From an uncultured Candidatus Melainabacteria bacterium (lineage in GTDB: Bacteria > Cyanobacteriota > Vampirovibrionia > Gastranaerophilales > Gastranaerophilaceae), in contig CAKUZW010000003.1 in NCBI GenBank assembly GCA_934718135.1, positions 201,946-265,945 on the forward strand: a stretch of DNA of 64,000 nt, read 5' to 3'. Shown here in pieces: positions 44,178 to 52,156 of the stretch. Below the pieces are notes generated by a model, which was given only the letters and a program-made list of their open reading frames with translations, searched no databases and was not told the DNA's origin. The stretch's first letter is position 1; each line of letters starts with the position of its first letter. The translations under genes and the position numbers were made by a program.

Positions 44178-45084
44178 TACAAAATTAAATGAAGGATGTA
44201 TAAAAATTTTTCAGCTTATTCTTCTTTTATATCAGGACAAAGCTGATTATAACAGTGTTGTTGAGATTTTTAAAAATGATTTGAAAGGCGATCAATCACC
44301 AAATAATATTCAAGTTGTTTTGAATAAATATATTAATACTTTGAAAGTTTTTGGAATAAAATTTAAAAAAGAAAACAATAAATTTAAACTTTTGAGCAGT
44401 TTGTATTCTTTGGATTTTTCAATTGAAGATTTGAAATCTATAAGTATTTTATTAAATTCTATTGAAAATTTTCCTGATAAAAGAATTACTCAAGACCTGT
44501 CAAATTTTGTGAGAGAACTTTGCCTCAGGATGAGTAATAGTGCTAAAAATAAGCTCGATAATTTAAATTATAATTATGATTTTTCGTTTTATTATTCCGA
44601 TTTGAAAGAACAAATTGAACAATGTGAAAATATTTGTCGAGAAAAATTCAATGTCGAGATTTGTTATCTAAAAAACAAAAAAGAAATAAAAATTAAATGT
44701 ACTCCAAAAGAAATTTTATATGATACAAAAAATGCATATATTCAGGTTTATGACCTGTTTGGAAATGTGAATGTTGAAATTCCGTTATCAGATATTTTGT
44801 CGATAACAACTCTTCCTCAAATCGCTCGACCTATAAAAGTTACAACAACCGTTGTTTATAAATTGAAAAACAGATTAGCTAAAACTTATAAATTGAAGGA
44901 AAATGAATACTCCGATGGCTTTGATAGTGACGGAAATCTTATTGTCATAAATAAAAATGAACCGTTTGACAAGTTACTGCAACGATTGATGAGATATACA
45001 TACAATTGTGAAATCATCTCACCAAAAAGATTACGCACAGAGATGCTTAACCTTATAAATAAAACGCTTGAAAATTATCGTTAA
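44164..45084 (+). CDS. WYL-domain transcriptional regulator, second of a tandem pair
   Basis: A 306-residue paralogue of the gene before it, beginning with a TTG (44164) after GAGAAGGATATT within that gene. It shows the same layout: HTH (about 10-75, with NNIQVVLNKYINTLKVFGIK), linker, WYL-like domain (FNVEICYLKNKKEIKIKCTP, NAYIQVYDLFGNVNVEIPLS) and a C-terminal RLMRYTYNCEIISPKRLRTE segment matching the WCX end of its partner. Overlapping WYL pairs are known as PafB-PafC in actinobacteria, where they form one DNA-damage activator. The overlap here suggests a heteromeric regulator; its targets are unknown. Confidence 0.8.
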   Translation: MKKNNTKLNEGCIKIFQLILLLYQDKADYNSVVEIFKNDLKGDQSPNNIQVVLNKYINTLKVFGIKFKKENNKFKLLSSLYSLDFSIEDLKSISILLNSIENFPDKRITQDLSNFVRELCLRMSNSAKNKLDNLNYNYDFSFYYSDLKEQIEQCENICREKFNVEICYLKNKKEIKIKCTPKEILYDTKNAYIQVYDLFGNVNVEIPLSDILSITTLPQIARPIKVTTTVVYKLKNRLAKTYKLKENEYSDGFDSDGNLIVINKNEPFDKLLQRLMRYTYNCEIISPKRLRTEMLNLINKTLENYR

Positions 45085-45088
45085 CAGG

Positions 45089-46420
45089 TTATTTTTTCTT
45101 TTCTTTGCGTTCTCGAACAGATATCCTGATTGGAGTTCCAAAAAATCCGAAAGCTTCTCGCAATTTATTTTCCATGTATCTTTTGTAGCTATCTTTTAAC
45201 AAATCTTCGTTATTAACAAACAACACAAATGTTGGAGGTTGAATTGCCGCTTGGGTTGTATAAAGAACCTTCAATCTCTTACCCTTAAAGCTTGTTGGCG
45301 GGTTGAGAGCATAAGCTTCATTAATAACTTTGTTCAACAAACCGGTTGATACTCGTTTTGTGCATTGAGCGTAAACTTCTAAACTCTTATCAAAGATTTG
45401 TCCAAGTCTTTGTTTAGTTAAGGCACTGATAAAAATTTTAGGGGCATAGCTCAAAAATGGAATATCTTTTGCTAATTCTTGTTCAAATTTGTTGATTGTA
45501 TTTGCTTTTTTCTCTTCAATCAAATCCCATTTGTTTATTGCAACGATGATACCTTTTCCTGATTCTGTGATTATTGACGAAATCTTTTTGTCTTGGTCTG
45601 AAATTCCTTCTTTTGCATCAATAACCAAAACTGCAACGTCACATTCTCTAATTGAACGAATTGCTCTATCAACTGCGAATTTTTCTACACCATAGTCAAC
45701 TTTTGATTTTTTTCGAATTCCTGCCGTGTCGACAATCACAAATTCATTATCATTATATGTAATATAACTGTCTATGCTATCTCTTGTTGTACCTGAAACA
45801 TCAGATACAATAACTCTTTGAGTGTTTAATAGTGCATTAACGATAGAAGATTTTCCGGCATTTGGACGACCGACAATTGCAATTCTAATTTTGCCGTCAT
45901 CTTTTTCATCTTCCGTTATTTCAAAATCTTTAGTCACTAATTCCAATAAATCACCAACTCCACCTGAACCGTGAAGTGCTGAAATTCCAACAGGATCACC
46001 AACAGCTAGAGCATAAAAATCACTGGTCATCATAAGTGAATCTACATTATCGCACTTATTTACCGCTAAAAATATAGGTTTGCCTGACTGACGCAAAATG
46101 TTTGCAATGTCGTAATCAACAGGATTTACACCTTCTTTTCCGTCAACAAGAAAGATGATTTTGTCCGCTTCTTCACAAGCAAGTCTTGCTTGATCAAAAA
46201 TTGAAACCATAATGTCATCCCCGTCTCCAGGGATAATTCCGCCTGTGTCAATTACCGTAAAGCCTTTATTTTGCCATTCAACGTCAAAATAAATTCTATC
46301 ACGTGTAACACCAGGCATATCGTGGACAATTGAATTTCTTGCCCCGATTAAACGGTTTACGAAAGTTGACTTTCCTACGTTTGGTCTACCTACTATAGCT
46401 ACTGTTGGTTTTCTTTTCAT
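45089..46420 (-). CDS. der: GTPase Der (EngA), ribosome assembly
   Basis: A 443-residue GTPase with two tandem G domains needed for 50S assembly. The first G1 is IVGRPNVGKSTFVNRLIG (about 9-26), with DTGG and NKCD; the second is IVGRPNAGKSSIVNALL (about 185-201), with DTAGIR and NKWD. A KH-like C-terminal domain ends in a basic tail RERKEKKK. Length is typical. The start at 46420 has no Shine-Dalgarno sequence, but a -10 (TAATAT) ends 6 nt before it, so it may be leaderless. Convergent with the WYL pair, with only 4 bases between stops. Confidence 0.97.
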   Translation of the reverse strand: MKRKPTVAIVGRPNVGKSTFVNRLIGARNSIVHDMPGVTRDRIYFDVEWQNKGFTVIDTGGIIPGDGDDIMVSIFDQARLACEEADKIIFLVDGKEGVNPVDYDIANILRQSGKPIFLAVNKCDNVDSLMMTSDFYALAVGDPVGISALHGSGGVGDLLELVTKDFEITEDEKDDGKIRIAIVGRPNAGKSSIVNALLNTQRVIVSDVSGTTRDSIDSYITYNDNEFVIVDTAGIRKKSKVDYGVEKFAVDRAIRSIRECDVAVLVIDAKEGISDQDKKISSIITESGKGIIVAINKWDLIEEKKANTINKFEQELAKDIPFLSYAPKIFISALTKQRLGQIFDKSLEVYAQCTKRVSTGLLNKVINEAYALNPPTSFKGKRLKVLYTTQAAIQPPTFVLFVNNEDLLKDSYKRYMENKLREAFGFFGTPIRISVRERKEKKK

Positions 46421-46426
46421 AACTTT

Positions 46427-46454
46427 ATATTATCATGGACAATTGATTTTGCAA
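46427..46454 (-). promoter_or_regulatory. Putative leaderless promoter of der
   Basis: On the minus strand TTGCAA (46449-46454), a 16-nt spacer and TAATAT (46427-46432), then 6 nt to the ATG of der. Confidence 0.45.
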
Positions 46455-46484
46455 AATTGCATTAAAGTTGGTGGGTCGGTGAGT

Positions 46485-46985
46485 TTTAGAGGGAAAAGAG
46501 AATAAGTTCTTTACATGTTTATTATCCATGTCATTGCGAACGGGTTTTGAGAAATTATTTTTCAAAATAAATAATAGACTCCAGTGTCGCAATCCCTGAC
46601 AAATTCTGCAATGGCATAATTTATTCCCCTCCCCAGAGTTTCAAATACTCATAATATTCGTATTGAAATTCTACTCCTCCCGCAGAGTGGAGGGGATAAG
46701 GTAGGAGGTGTCACCCTGAACAGCACGAGCGGTAGCGAAGTGCGTGATTCATGGTCTATCCATTTGATTTGTTACTTAAATCAATATTGATAGATTCTGA
46801 ATAGCAAGAAAATTTAGTGCTCAATTCTTCGCCCAAATTTTCTAAGCTTTCAGAATGACAGTATTTCATCTCACATTTATATTATTAAGAAATGTAAATA
46901 CTGATTTAAAATGCCTCAAACCCAGTTATAATGCACGATATGATATGCTATGATATGGTGAGGTGGAGCAATTTTCGTTTCTAAA
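46485..46985. repeat. Mosaic dispersed repeat ending in the left direct repeat of the cassette
   Basis: An arm (about 46494-46515, GAGAATAAGTTCTTTAC) is followed by the GTCATTGCGAACGGG ... TCGCAATCCCTGAC module (46531-46603), a short stretch with CTCCTCCCGCAGAGTGGAGG, then the GTCACCCTGAACAGCACGAG ... CAGAATGACAG module (46708-46861). From about 46814 to 46973 it is nearly identical to 48523-48675. The tail holds AGTTATAATGC (possible -10 TATAAT, 46927-46932) and a double ATATGATATG motif. Confidence 0.78.
46814..46973 (+). repeat. Left copy of a ~155-bp direct repeat flanking three unknown genes
   Basis: Runs from ATTTAGTGCTC to GGTGGAGCAATTT. The right copy (48523-48675) has the same order: AAATTTTCTAAGCTTTCAGA, then ATTATTAAGAAATGTAAATA, TAGTTATAATGC-like, GATATGATATG and GTGGAGCAATTT. 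Small substitutions and short indels separate them. Confidence 0.8.
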
Positions 46986-47054
46986 AATTTTTCTAATAAA
47001 TGTAAGGGAAAATAAATCTAATTTTCGGGGAAAAATTAAAGAAAGGAAAATTTT

Positions 47055-47531
47055 ATGCGGGGAACAGAAGTTTTAGGTTTTCTTTTTAGTTGGATTTTGC
47101 CTAAAAAAAATCAGTCAAAATTGGTTGCTAAAGCGTTGCAAAAAGCTCCAACTGCGGATTGTGGTGTTTTTGATAAAGCTAAGGCCATTAATAGGGGTAT
47201 ACGTAATTCCATAATGCAGGATAGAGAAATTGGCAAACCTATGGATTTTGCAGATTTAAAAGATACTCTTAATTCTAATGGAGAAGCAATGGATGTAATG
47301 CGTGGTATTATGGCAGAAGCTGATCTTGTCAAAGTCAAGGGGTTGTACGATGGTCCAACTACAAAATCTGTTGCATCAAAATATAAGAATATAGTTGATG
47401 AATTTATTTCTAAATCAGGGCATGTGATTGATGATGAAGAAATGCACATTACTCAGGATTTTATTGATAAAAAGCTTGGACATTCTTTCAAGACTACGTT
47501 AAAACCATATAACAGTAAAAAAAATAGTTAA
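47055..47531 (+). CDS. Unknown protein 1 of a direct-repeat-flanked cassette
   Basis: A 158-residue protein starting MRGTEVLGFLFSWILPKKNQ after AAAGAAAGGAAAATTTT. The first 15 residues are hydrophobic and could anchor in or cross the membrane. The rest is soluble and mostly helical: KALQKAPTADCGVFDKAKAI, MRGIMAEADLVKVKGLYDGP and HVIDDEEMHITQDFIDKKLG. A single His-x-Ile-Asp-Asp-Glu-Glu stretch near 130 is acidic. I recognise no family. First gene of a three-gene cassette flanked by long direct repeats, next to a repeat-borne -10-like sequence. Confidence 0.7.
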   Translation: MRGTEVLGFLFSWILPKKNQSKLVAKALQKAPTADCGVFDKAKAINRGIRNSIMQDREIGKPMDFADLKDTLNSNGEAMDVMRGIMAEADLVKVKGLYDGPTTKSVASKYKNIVDEFISKSGHVIDDEEMHITQDFIDKKLGHSFKTTLKPYNSKKNS

Positions 47532-47557
47532 GTACAAAATTATAAAGGAGAAAAATT

Positions 47558-47896
47558 ATGGCTACATTTTTAGGAAAAGTTTTTAGAGTTGGTTTAAATG
47601 CAATTACACCAAAATACACAAAAGGTTGGGCAAGTCCTTCTAATAAGGGTTTAAGCAAATTTATCAATGGCACACAACAGGATCTTGGTAATGGTGTTAT
47701 TAGATTTCAATATGGATTGAAACATGCTGTAGTGAAAGCAGGTTATAATAAATCTTTGCATAATTATCATAAATTATCAATTTCACCATTTTCAACCGGA
47801 GCACAATTAGTTGAAACTAAAAATAATGTTCCAAGATGTTTACACCAAGCGATGACTGAATTATCCGATTTGATGTCTCGTGGAGCAAAAGTTTAA
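47558..47896 (+). CDS. Unknown protein 2 of a direct-repeat-flanked cassette
   Basis: A 112-residue basic protein after ATAAAGGAGAAAAATT. It starts MATFLGKVFRVGLNAITPKY and contains LGNGVIRFQYGLKHAVVKAG and NVPRCLHQAMTELSDLMSRG. There is no signal peptide of the usual type and no recognised domain. Its stop codon shares one base with the start of the next gene (TAATG), so the two are translationally coupled. Small basic genes just before a candidate toxin can be antitoxins or chaperones, but nothing in the sequence proves that here. Confidence 0.68.
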   Translation: MATFLGKVFRVGLNAITPKYTKGWASPSNKGLSKFINGTQQDLGNGVIRFQYGLKHAVVKAGYNKSLHNYHKLSISPFSTGAQLVETKNNVPRCLHQAMTELSDLMSRGAKV

Positions 47897-48444
47897 TGAA
47901 AATTTTGCCAATAATTAAACGAATTATAAAACCACGTAGAAAAATCTCAGAATCTGCAACAGTTGCGAAGCCTATTTCTTTGGCTTCGCAACCTGAAATC
48001 AAACAAGAGAAAAACCCATTCTTAGAATATATTTATGACATGTATGAAAAAGATGGAGTTTCAAGAGATGTTGTTGATAGGATTGTTCTTGGCGGAGAAC
48101 GTCAAAGATATTACCGCTATGTGGGACAAGACGAACTCCAAAAACTTTTGTCAGGACAACGTGTAACCAGTTCTAGACCTTGCCATCATGGAAATCTTAC
48201 GGATGTCACCTCTGACCCTAATTATGGAAAAATTCCGACTATTGGGAAATATAGATTGACGTTCAAGGATAAATCTGAATTTTCACCATATCCACTTGGG
48301 AAAGATAAAAATTCTCGAATTATTGAGCACGACTTAAAAGATTCGGAATATTATCTTCGTGGAGGGTATGATATTTCTGACATTGAAAAAATTGAGAAAA
48401 AGTCCGAAGATGGCTCATTACATTTGCTGAATTTATTCGGATAA
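47896..48444 (+). CDS. Unknown protein 3 of the cassette, possible ADP-ribosyltransferase fold
   Basis: A 182-residue protein. Residues 1-40 are a basic, probably flexible leader (MKILPIIKRIIKPRRKISES). Residues about 70-182 have a strand-helix order that recalls ADP-ribosyltransferases: RYYRYVGQDELQKLLSGQRV (Arg74 after a strand, then a helix), LTDVTSDPNYG (S/T-rich second motif near 102-107), GKYRLTFKD, then SEYYLRGGYDISDIEKIEK with Glu151 where the catalytic Glu of R-S-E enzymes would lie. This is pattern matching by eye, so the fold call is tentative. Coupled to the preceding gene by a one-base overlap. Confidence 0.65.
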   Translation: MKILPIIKRIIKPRRKISESATVAKPISLASQPEIKQEKNPFLEYIYDMYEKDGVSRDVVDRIVLGGERQRYYRYVGQDELQKLLSGQRVTSSRPCHHGNLTDVTSDPNYGKIPTIGKYRLTFKDKSEFSPYPLGKDKNSRIIEHDLKDSEYYLRGGYDISDIEKIEKKSEDGSLHLLNLFG

Positions 48445-48454
48445 ATGGGGGATA

Positions 48455-48675
48455 GTCTATAAGTCAATAAGTTCGTTACAGATGGCTTTAAGGCATTAAG
48501 GAACTTTTTAAGGGGCAAGGACATTTAGTGCTCATTCTTCGCACAAATTTTCTAAGCTTTCAGAATGACAGTATATCATCTCATATTTGCATTATTAAGA
48601 AATGTAAATATGGATTCCAAAATACCTCAAATTTAGTTATAATGCCCGATATGATATGGTGGGGTGGAGCAATTT
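48455..48675. repeat. Repeat region with the right copy of the cassette direct repeat
   Basis: A short arm-like piece (AATAAGTTCGTTACAGATGG near 48467) and AAGGCATTAAGG are followed at 48523-48675 by the right copy of the direct repeat seen at 46814-46973. The rest up to the rplA terminator is AT-rich without features. Confidence 0.78.
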
Positions 48676-48727
48676 ATAAATTTCATTATAAATCAACTGA
48701 AGAATGATAATAAATATTATATAGATA

Positions 48728-48760
48728 AAAAACACCCTCAAAGTATTTACCTTGAGGGTT
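48728..48760 (-). terminator. Terminator of the rplK-rplA operon
   Basis: On the minus strand ACCCTCAA and TTGAGGGT form the stem, followed by GTTTTTTATC, 26 bases past the rplA stop codon. Confidence 0.85.
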
Positions 48761-48785
48761 TTATTTTATAAAAATAGATTTTTAA

Positions 48786-49508
48786 TTAAACTAATTCTTT
48801 AACTTCTGCTGCAAAAACTTTAGGATCTAATTTGATTCCAGGTCCCATAGTTGTTGAAAGGTATATAGATTTAACAAATGTACCTTTTGCTGAAGCCGGT
48901 TTAGCTTTGATGATTGCATCTGCTAATGTTGCATAGTTTTTGATTAAATCATCTTCTGCAAATTGAATTTTACCGATAGGGCAGTGAATCATACCTTGTT
49001 TATCAGCTCTATATTCAACTTTACCTGCTTTAGCGTCTTTAACAGCTTTAGCGATATCCATTGTAACAGTTCCTGTTTTAGGGTTTGGCATTAAACCTTT
49101 AGGTCCTAATACTCTACCTAATTTACCAAGCATACCCATACAATCAGGTGTTGCAATCAATGTATCAAATTCAAACCAACCGCCTGAAATTTTATCAATA
49201 ATTTCTTCAGCACCTGCAAAATCTGCTCCTGCTTCAGTAGCTTCAGTTGCTTTAGCACCTTTAGCGATAACACAAACTTTTACTTCTTTACCAAGACCTG
49301 CCGGTAAAACTACTGTTGATCTGATTTGTTGATCTGCTTGACGTACGTCAATACCTAAACGCATGTGGCATTCAACTGTTTCATTGAATTTTGAAACTTC
49401 GTTAGAAATTTCTTTTAGTTTTTTTATTGCATCTACTGCTGTTGATGGTTGATTAAAACCTTCCAGCATTTCTTGCATTTTCTTTTGTTTTTTTGTTAAT
49501 TTTGCCAT
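48786..49508 (-). CDS. rplA: 50S ribosomal protein L1
   Basis: A 240-residue L1, which forms the L1 stalk of the large subunit and in many bacteria represses its own operon by binding the mRNA. The start is ATG 49508, after AAAGGAAATTATAAA. The signature [20 protein letters not shown] (about 125-144) and [20 protein letters not shown] match. The final [17 protein letters not shown] is typical. It follows rplK by 49 bases that hold one copy of a leader motif also present before rplK. rplJ and rplL, which usually follow, are absent; a terminator and the unknown cassette are there instead. Confidence 0.97.
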   Translation of the reverse strand: MAKLTKKQKKMQEMLEGFNQPSTAVDAIKKLKEISNEVSKFNETVECHMRLGIDVRQADQQIRSTVVLPAGLGKEVKVCVIAKGAKATEATEAGADFAGAEEIIDKISGGWFEFDTLIATPDCMGMLGKLGRVLGPKGLMPNPKTGTVTMDIAKAVKDAKAGKVEYRADKQGMIHCPIGKIQFAEDDLIKNYATLADAIIKAKPASAKGTFVKSIYLSTTMGPGIKLDPKVFAAEVKELV

Positions 49509-49520
49509 TTTATAATTTCC

Positions 49521-49552
49521 TTTCGTGGTAATAGCGGACTTTCGTCCTTCCA
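49521..49552 (-). promoter_or_regulatory. Ribosomal protein leader motif before rplA
   Basis: On the minus strand: TGGAAGGACGAAAGTCCG then CTATTACCACGAAAGGA. GGAC-GAAA-GTCC is a hairpin with a GNRA loop. TGGAAGGA and CCGCTATTACCAC recur, with one or two changes, before rplK (49991-50042). Two related leaders for L11 and L1 suggest autoregulation, possibly by L1. Confidence 0.5.
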
Positions 49553-49557
49553 TCTAA

Positions 49558-49983
49558 TTAGTCTTTTACTGTAACACCCATTGCTCTACAAGAACCTGCA
49601 ATCATCTTAACTGCAGCATCCATTGTTGTAGCGTTTAAATCGTCCATTTTAATTTTAGCGATTTCTTCTAATTGAGCTCTGGTGATTTCAGCAACTTTAT
49701 CCTTGTTAGGAACTGATGATCCTTTTGGAATATTTAATGCTTTTTTAATCAATACAGGAGCCGGTGGTGATTTGATTACGAAAGTAAAACTTCTGTCTTC
49801 GTAAACATCAATAATAACCGGAATGATGTATCCTGCTTTATCTTGAGTTTTAGCATTGAATTGCTTACAGAAATCCATGATGTTAACACCATGTTGACCT
49901 AATGCAGGACCAACCGGTGGTGACGGATTTGCTTTACCTGCTTCGATTTGAAGCTTGATTTTTCCTACTACTTTTTTTGCCAT
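49558..49983 (-). CDS. rplK: 50S ribosomal protein L11
   Basis: A 141-residue L11, part of the GTPase-associated centre and needed for RelA-type stringent signalling. The Pro-rich N-terminal domain [20 protein letters not shown] (about 17-36) and the C-terminal RNA-binding domain with [20 protein letters not shown] and GSCRAMG are complete. Start after AAAAGGAGAAAATC. It sits between nusG and rplA in the usual order, with 116 bases to nusG that contain a repeat fragment and a leader motif. Confidence 0.98.
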   Translation of the reverse strand: MAKKVVGKIKLQIEAGKANPSPPVGPALGQHGVNIMDFCKQFNAKTQDKAGYIIPVIIDVYEDRSFTFVIKSPPAPVLIKKALNIPKGSSVPNKDKVAEITRAQLEEIAKIKMDDLNATTMDAAVKMIAGSCRAMGVTVKD

Positions 49984-49990
49984 GATTTTC

Positions 49991-50042
49991 TCCTTTTGTG
50001 GTGATAACGGTTCTTTACCGGCTGAGTAAAGGATCCTTCCAC
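49991..50042 (-). promoter_or_regulatory. Ribosomal protein leader motif before rplK
   Basis: On the minus strand TGGAAGGA, then the hairpin CTTTAC-TCAGCCG-GTAAAG, then CCGTTATCACCACAAAAGGAG. The ends match the rplA leader (CCG-Y-TAT-Y-ACCAC-R-AAAGGA), while the central hairpin differs. Confidence 0.5.
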
Positions 50043-50045
50043 ATT

Positions 50046-50099
50046 ATTTGTACTATCGTTTGTTTATGAGATGCCGAAAATTCTTCAGCATGACAATTC
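50046..50099. repeat. Small palindromic repeat fragment between nusG and rplK
   Basis: GTCATGCTGAAGAATTTTCGGCAT (minus strand; GCTGAA/TTCGGC hairpin) looks like a degenerate member of the GTCATxCTGA dispersed repeats seen elsewhere, here inside a ribosomal protein operon. Confidence 0.4.
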
Positions 50100-50726
50100 T
50101 TATAATTTGTTGATTTGTTTGTATTCCAATTCAACAGGTGTTTCACGACCGAAGATTGAAACGCTTGCTCTAAGTTTAGATTTATCAGGGTAAACTTCAA
50201 TAATATCTGCATCAAAGTCTGCAAACGGACCTGAAATAATTCTAACTTTATCGCCAACTTTAACATCAAGTTCAACTTTTTCAACTTGTGATGATGTTCT
50301 GTGTAAGATTCTTTTAATTTCGCTTTCCTTAACGGGAATAGGTTTTTTAACAGAACCAACGAATTTTGTAACGCCGGAAGTGTGTCTTACTACGTACCAA
50401 CTGTCTTCGTCCATAATCATTTCAACAAGTACATAGCCCGGAAATACTTTTTCTTCTTTTTCTTGTTTCTTTCCGCCCTTCATTTGAACAACAGTTTTTT
50501 GAGGAACTTCAATTCTAAAAATTTTATCTCCCATATTCATGTATTCAATACGTTTTTCCAAGTTAACTTTAACTTTGTTTTCGTATCCTGAATATGTGTG
50601 AACAATATACCATCTTTTTTTATTTTTCTTAGCTTCTTTCGCTTCTTGCTCTGCTTGAGCTTCAGCTTGTTCAGCCATGGCATCTTCGTTCAATTGTTCT
50701 TCCATTGTTTTTTCTTCTTTAGTCAT
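50100..50726 (-). CDS. nusG: Transcription antitermination/termination factor NusG
   Basis: A 208-residue NusG. Residues 1-36 are an acidic Glu/Gln/Ala-rich extension (EEQLNEDAMAEQAEAQAEQE). The NGN domain follows (KKRWYIVHTYSGYENKVKVN ... VFPGYVLVEMIMDEDSWYVV), then a linker and the KOW motif VGDKVRIISGPFADFDADII. NusG binds RNA polymerase and couples it to ribosomes or Rho. The start ATG 50726 follows AAAGGTGGCTT. It lies 28 bases after secE. Confidence 0.97.
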   Translation of the reverse strand: MTKEEKTMEEQLNEDAMAEQAEAQAEQEAKEAKKNKKRWYIVHTYSGYENKVKVNLEKRIEYMNMGDKIFRIEVPQKTVVQMKGGKKQEKEEKVFPGYVLVEMIMDEDSWYVVRHTSGVTKFVGSVKKPIPVKESEIKRILHRTSSQVEKVELDVKVGDKVRIISGPFADFDADIIEVYPDKSKLRASVSIFGRETPVELEYKQINKL

Positions 50727-50754
50727 AAGCCACCTTTATTATTTTGGTTAATTA

Positions 50755-50949
50755 TTACTTATTAATAAAACCAAGTAAATACTTAAATATAAGGTCCATA
50801 AAATAAATTGCAACAGTGAATACGAATACAATAACGATTACTGACAATGTTTCAAACATTACTTGTTTTTTTTCCGGCCAGCTAACCTTACTCCATTCGG
50901 CTTTTACACCTTTGAAATATGTTTTTATAGCTTCAACTGTTTCGTTCAT
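50755..50949 (-). CDS. secE: Preprotein translocase subunit SecE
   Basis: A 64-residue single-span SecE, the clamp of the SecYEG channel. The N-terminal amphipathic helix ends in KAEWSKVSWPEKKQVMFET, the family signature (W-x-K-V-x-W-P), followed by one membrane helix (about 35-55, LSVIVIVFVFTVAIYFMDL). Start after AAAGGAAGAAAAA. It forms the usual cluster with tRNA-Trp and rpmG upstream and nusG downstream. Confidence 0.96.
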   Translation of the reverse strand: MNETVEAIKTYFKGVKAEWSKVSWPEKKQVMFETLSVIVIVFVFTVAIYFMDLIFKYLLGFINK

Positions 50950-50980
50950 TTTTTCTTCCTTTGTTATTGAAAATTAAAAT

Positions 50981-51053
50981 CGCGCCCTGAAGGACTCGAA
51001 CCCTCGACATCCGGTTTTGGAGACCGACGTTCTACCAACTGAACTAAGGACGC
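50981..51053 (-). tRNA. trnW: tRNA-Trp (CCA)
   Basis: A 73-nt cloverleaf on the minus strand. The acceptor stem GCGTCCT/AGGGCGC has one G-T pair, the D-arm has AGTTCAGTTGGTAGAAC, the anticodon loop CTCCAAA gives CCA, and the T-loop is GGTTCGAGTCC. Discriminator base G. The CCA tail is not encoded. Lies between rpmG and secE, the common bacterial order. Confidence 0.96.
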
Positions 51054-51094
51054 TTATTAAAGTGGTCAAAATATTTAACCACTTTATAAAAATT

Positions 51095-51262
51095 CTACTT
51101 AGTTTCTTTGTGGTTAGTGTGTTTTTGACATCTTGGGCAGTATTTGTTTAATTCTAATCTTTCCTTGATGTTCTTTTTGTTTTTAGTTGTTGTGTAGTTT
51201 CTTTCTTTACATTCTTCGCAAGCTAGAACTACCATTCTGTCGTTTTTTCCTTTGATACCCAT
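51095..51262 (-). CDS. rpmG: 50S ribosomal protein L33
   Basis: A 55-residue L33 of the zinc-binding kind, with CEEC (about 15-18) and CPRC (about 42-45). It begins [18 protein letters not shown], contains [11 protein letters not shown] and ends in [11 protein letters not shown]. The ATG follows AAAGGAAATAAAACAAT. It heads the rpmG-trnW-secE-nusG-rplK-rplA cluster. It is too short to appear in many ORF lists but unmistakable. Confidence 0.96.
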   Translation of the reverse strand: MGIKGKNDRMVVLACEECKERNYTTTKNKKNIKERLELNKYCPRCQKHTNHKETK

Positions 51263-51412
51263 TGTTTTATTTCCTTTATTTTATTAACTTGTCTCCTATT
51301 TAAAATAGAATGTGATTGTTACACATTCTATCTATTTCGGCTTATAATTTTATGATATATCAAACAAAATATTTTGCAAACTAATTGTAAACAAATACTA
51401 CATTTTTGACAA

Positions 51413-51448
51413 TAAAAAACACTTACCTCTTTTTGATAAGTGTTTTTT
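51413..51448 (-). terminator. Hairpin after the coiled-coil gene
   Basis: AAAAAACACTTA and TAAGTGTTTTTT form a 12-bp stem with an 11-nt loop 24 bases beyond the stop at 51472, and give a T-run on the minus strand. Confidence 0.75.
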
Positions 51449-51471
51449 ACGATTTGAAATTTCCTTTAAAA

Positions 51472-52044
51472 TTAGCGTCTAACAGGTGTTTGAGCTGGAC
51501 TTTGTGTTGGGTATTTGCCAACTGAATCGGAACGAAGTTGTTCCATATAAATTTGTCCGTTCTTAACAACTTGTTGAAGTTGAGTTAGATTGTTTTCTAA
51601 ACTTGTAAGAACTTGTTCTGCATAAAGTTCAGCACCTTCTCTAATTTTAACTGCTTCATCTGTTGCTTGAAGTCTGATATTTTCAGCATCTTGAAGAGCG
51701 ATGTGTTTAATTTTTTCACAATCTTCAACAACTTCATTTTTAATTCTTATACCTTCACGTTCAATAGCTTTAATCTGGTCAGATTCAGAAAGTTTTCTGT
51801 CAGCTTCATTTTGAGCGTCTTGAATAATTTTTGTAGCTTTTTGTTGTGCTTCATTTTGCAATTCTTCTTTTCTTTTCAAGAAAAGTCTTGCTTCTTGAAC
51901 TTCCATAGGTAAAGCTTGATATATTCTGTCGATTAATGTTTCAATTTCCCTTTTGTTTACTACGGTGTATTTTAAAACCGAATAGCCTTCATCAAGTGCT
52001 ATTTCTAACATCTTTAGTAAATCATACACTCCGTTTTGTGGCAT
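51472..52044 (-). CDS. Coiled-coil protein with an N-terminal 'LLKMLEIA' module
   Basis: A 190-residue protein. Residues 1-60 form a helical module, YDLLKMLEIALDEGYSVLKY then EIETLIDRIYQALPMEVQEA, that occurs twice more in the adjacent gene. Residues about 60-165 are a continuous coiled coil rich in Glu, Gln, Ala and Lys (RKEELQNEAQQKATKIIQDA), like those of V-type ATPase E/H subunits or DivIVA-related proteins of cyanobacteria. The C-terminus is Pro/Thr-rich. No enzyme motif. A structural or cell-division scaffold role is possible but unproven. Third gene of a coaD-led cluster. Confidence 0.75.
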   Translation of the reverse strand: MPQNGVYDLLKMLEIALDEGYSVLKYTVVNKREIETLIDRIYQALPMEVQEARLFLKRKEELQNEAQQKATKIIQDAQNEADRKLSESDQIKAIEREGIRIKNEVVEDCEKIKHIALQDAENIRLQATDEAVKIREGAELYAEQVLTSLENNLTQLQQVVKNGQIYMEQLRSDSVGKYPTQSPAQTPVRR

Positions 52045-52156
52045 GCTTGTTATCCCTTATCCCTTTCACATTTTATATATTAATATATTACCTAAGCAAT
52101 TTTTAATTGTCAAATAATTATTTTCTTAGAAATAACATATTTTAACATGTTTTAGC

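Noticed and set aside
47055..48444. Classical two-gene toxin-antitoxin system
   Set aside because: Three genes rather than two, no DNA-binding antitoxin domain is recognisable, and the first protein has an unexplained hydrophobic N-terminus. Kept only as an unknown cassette.
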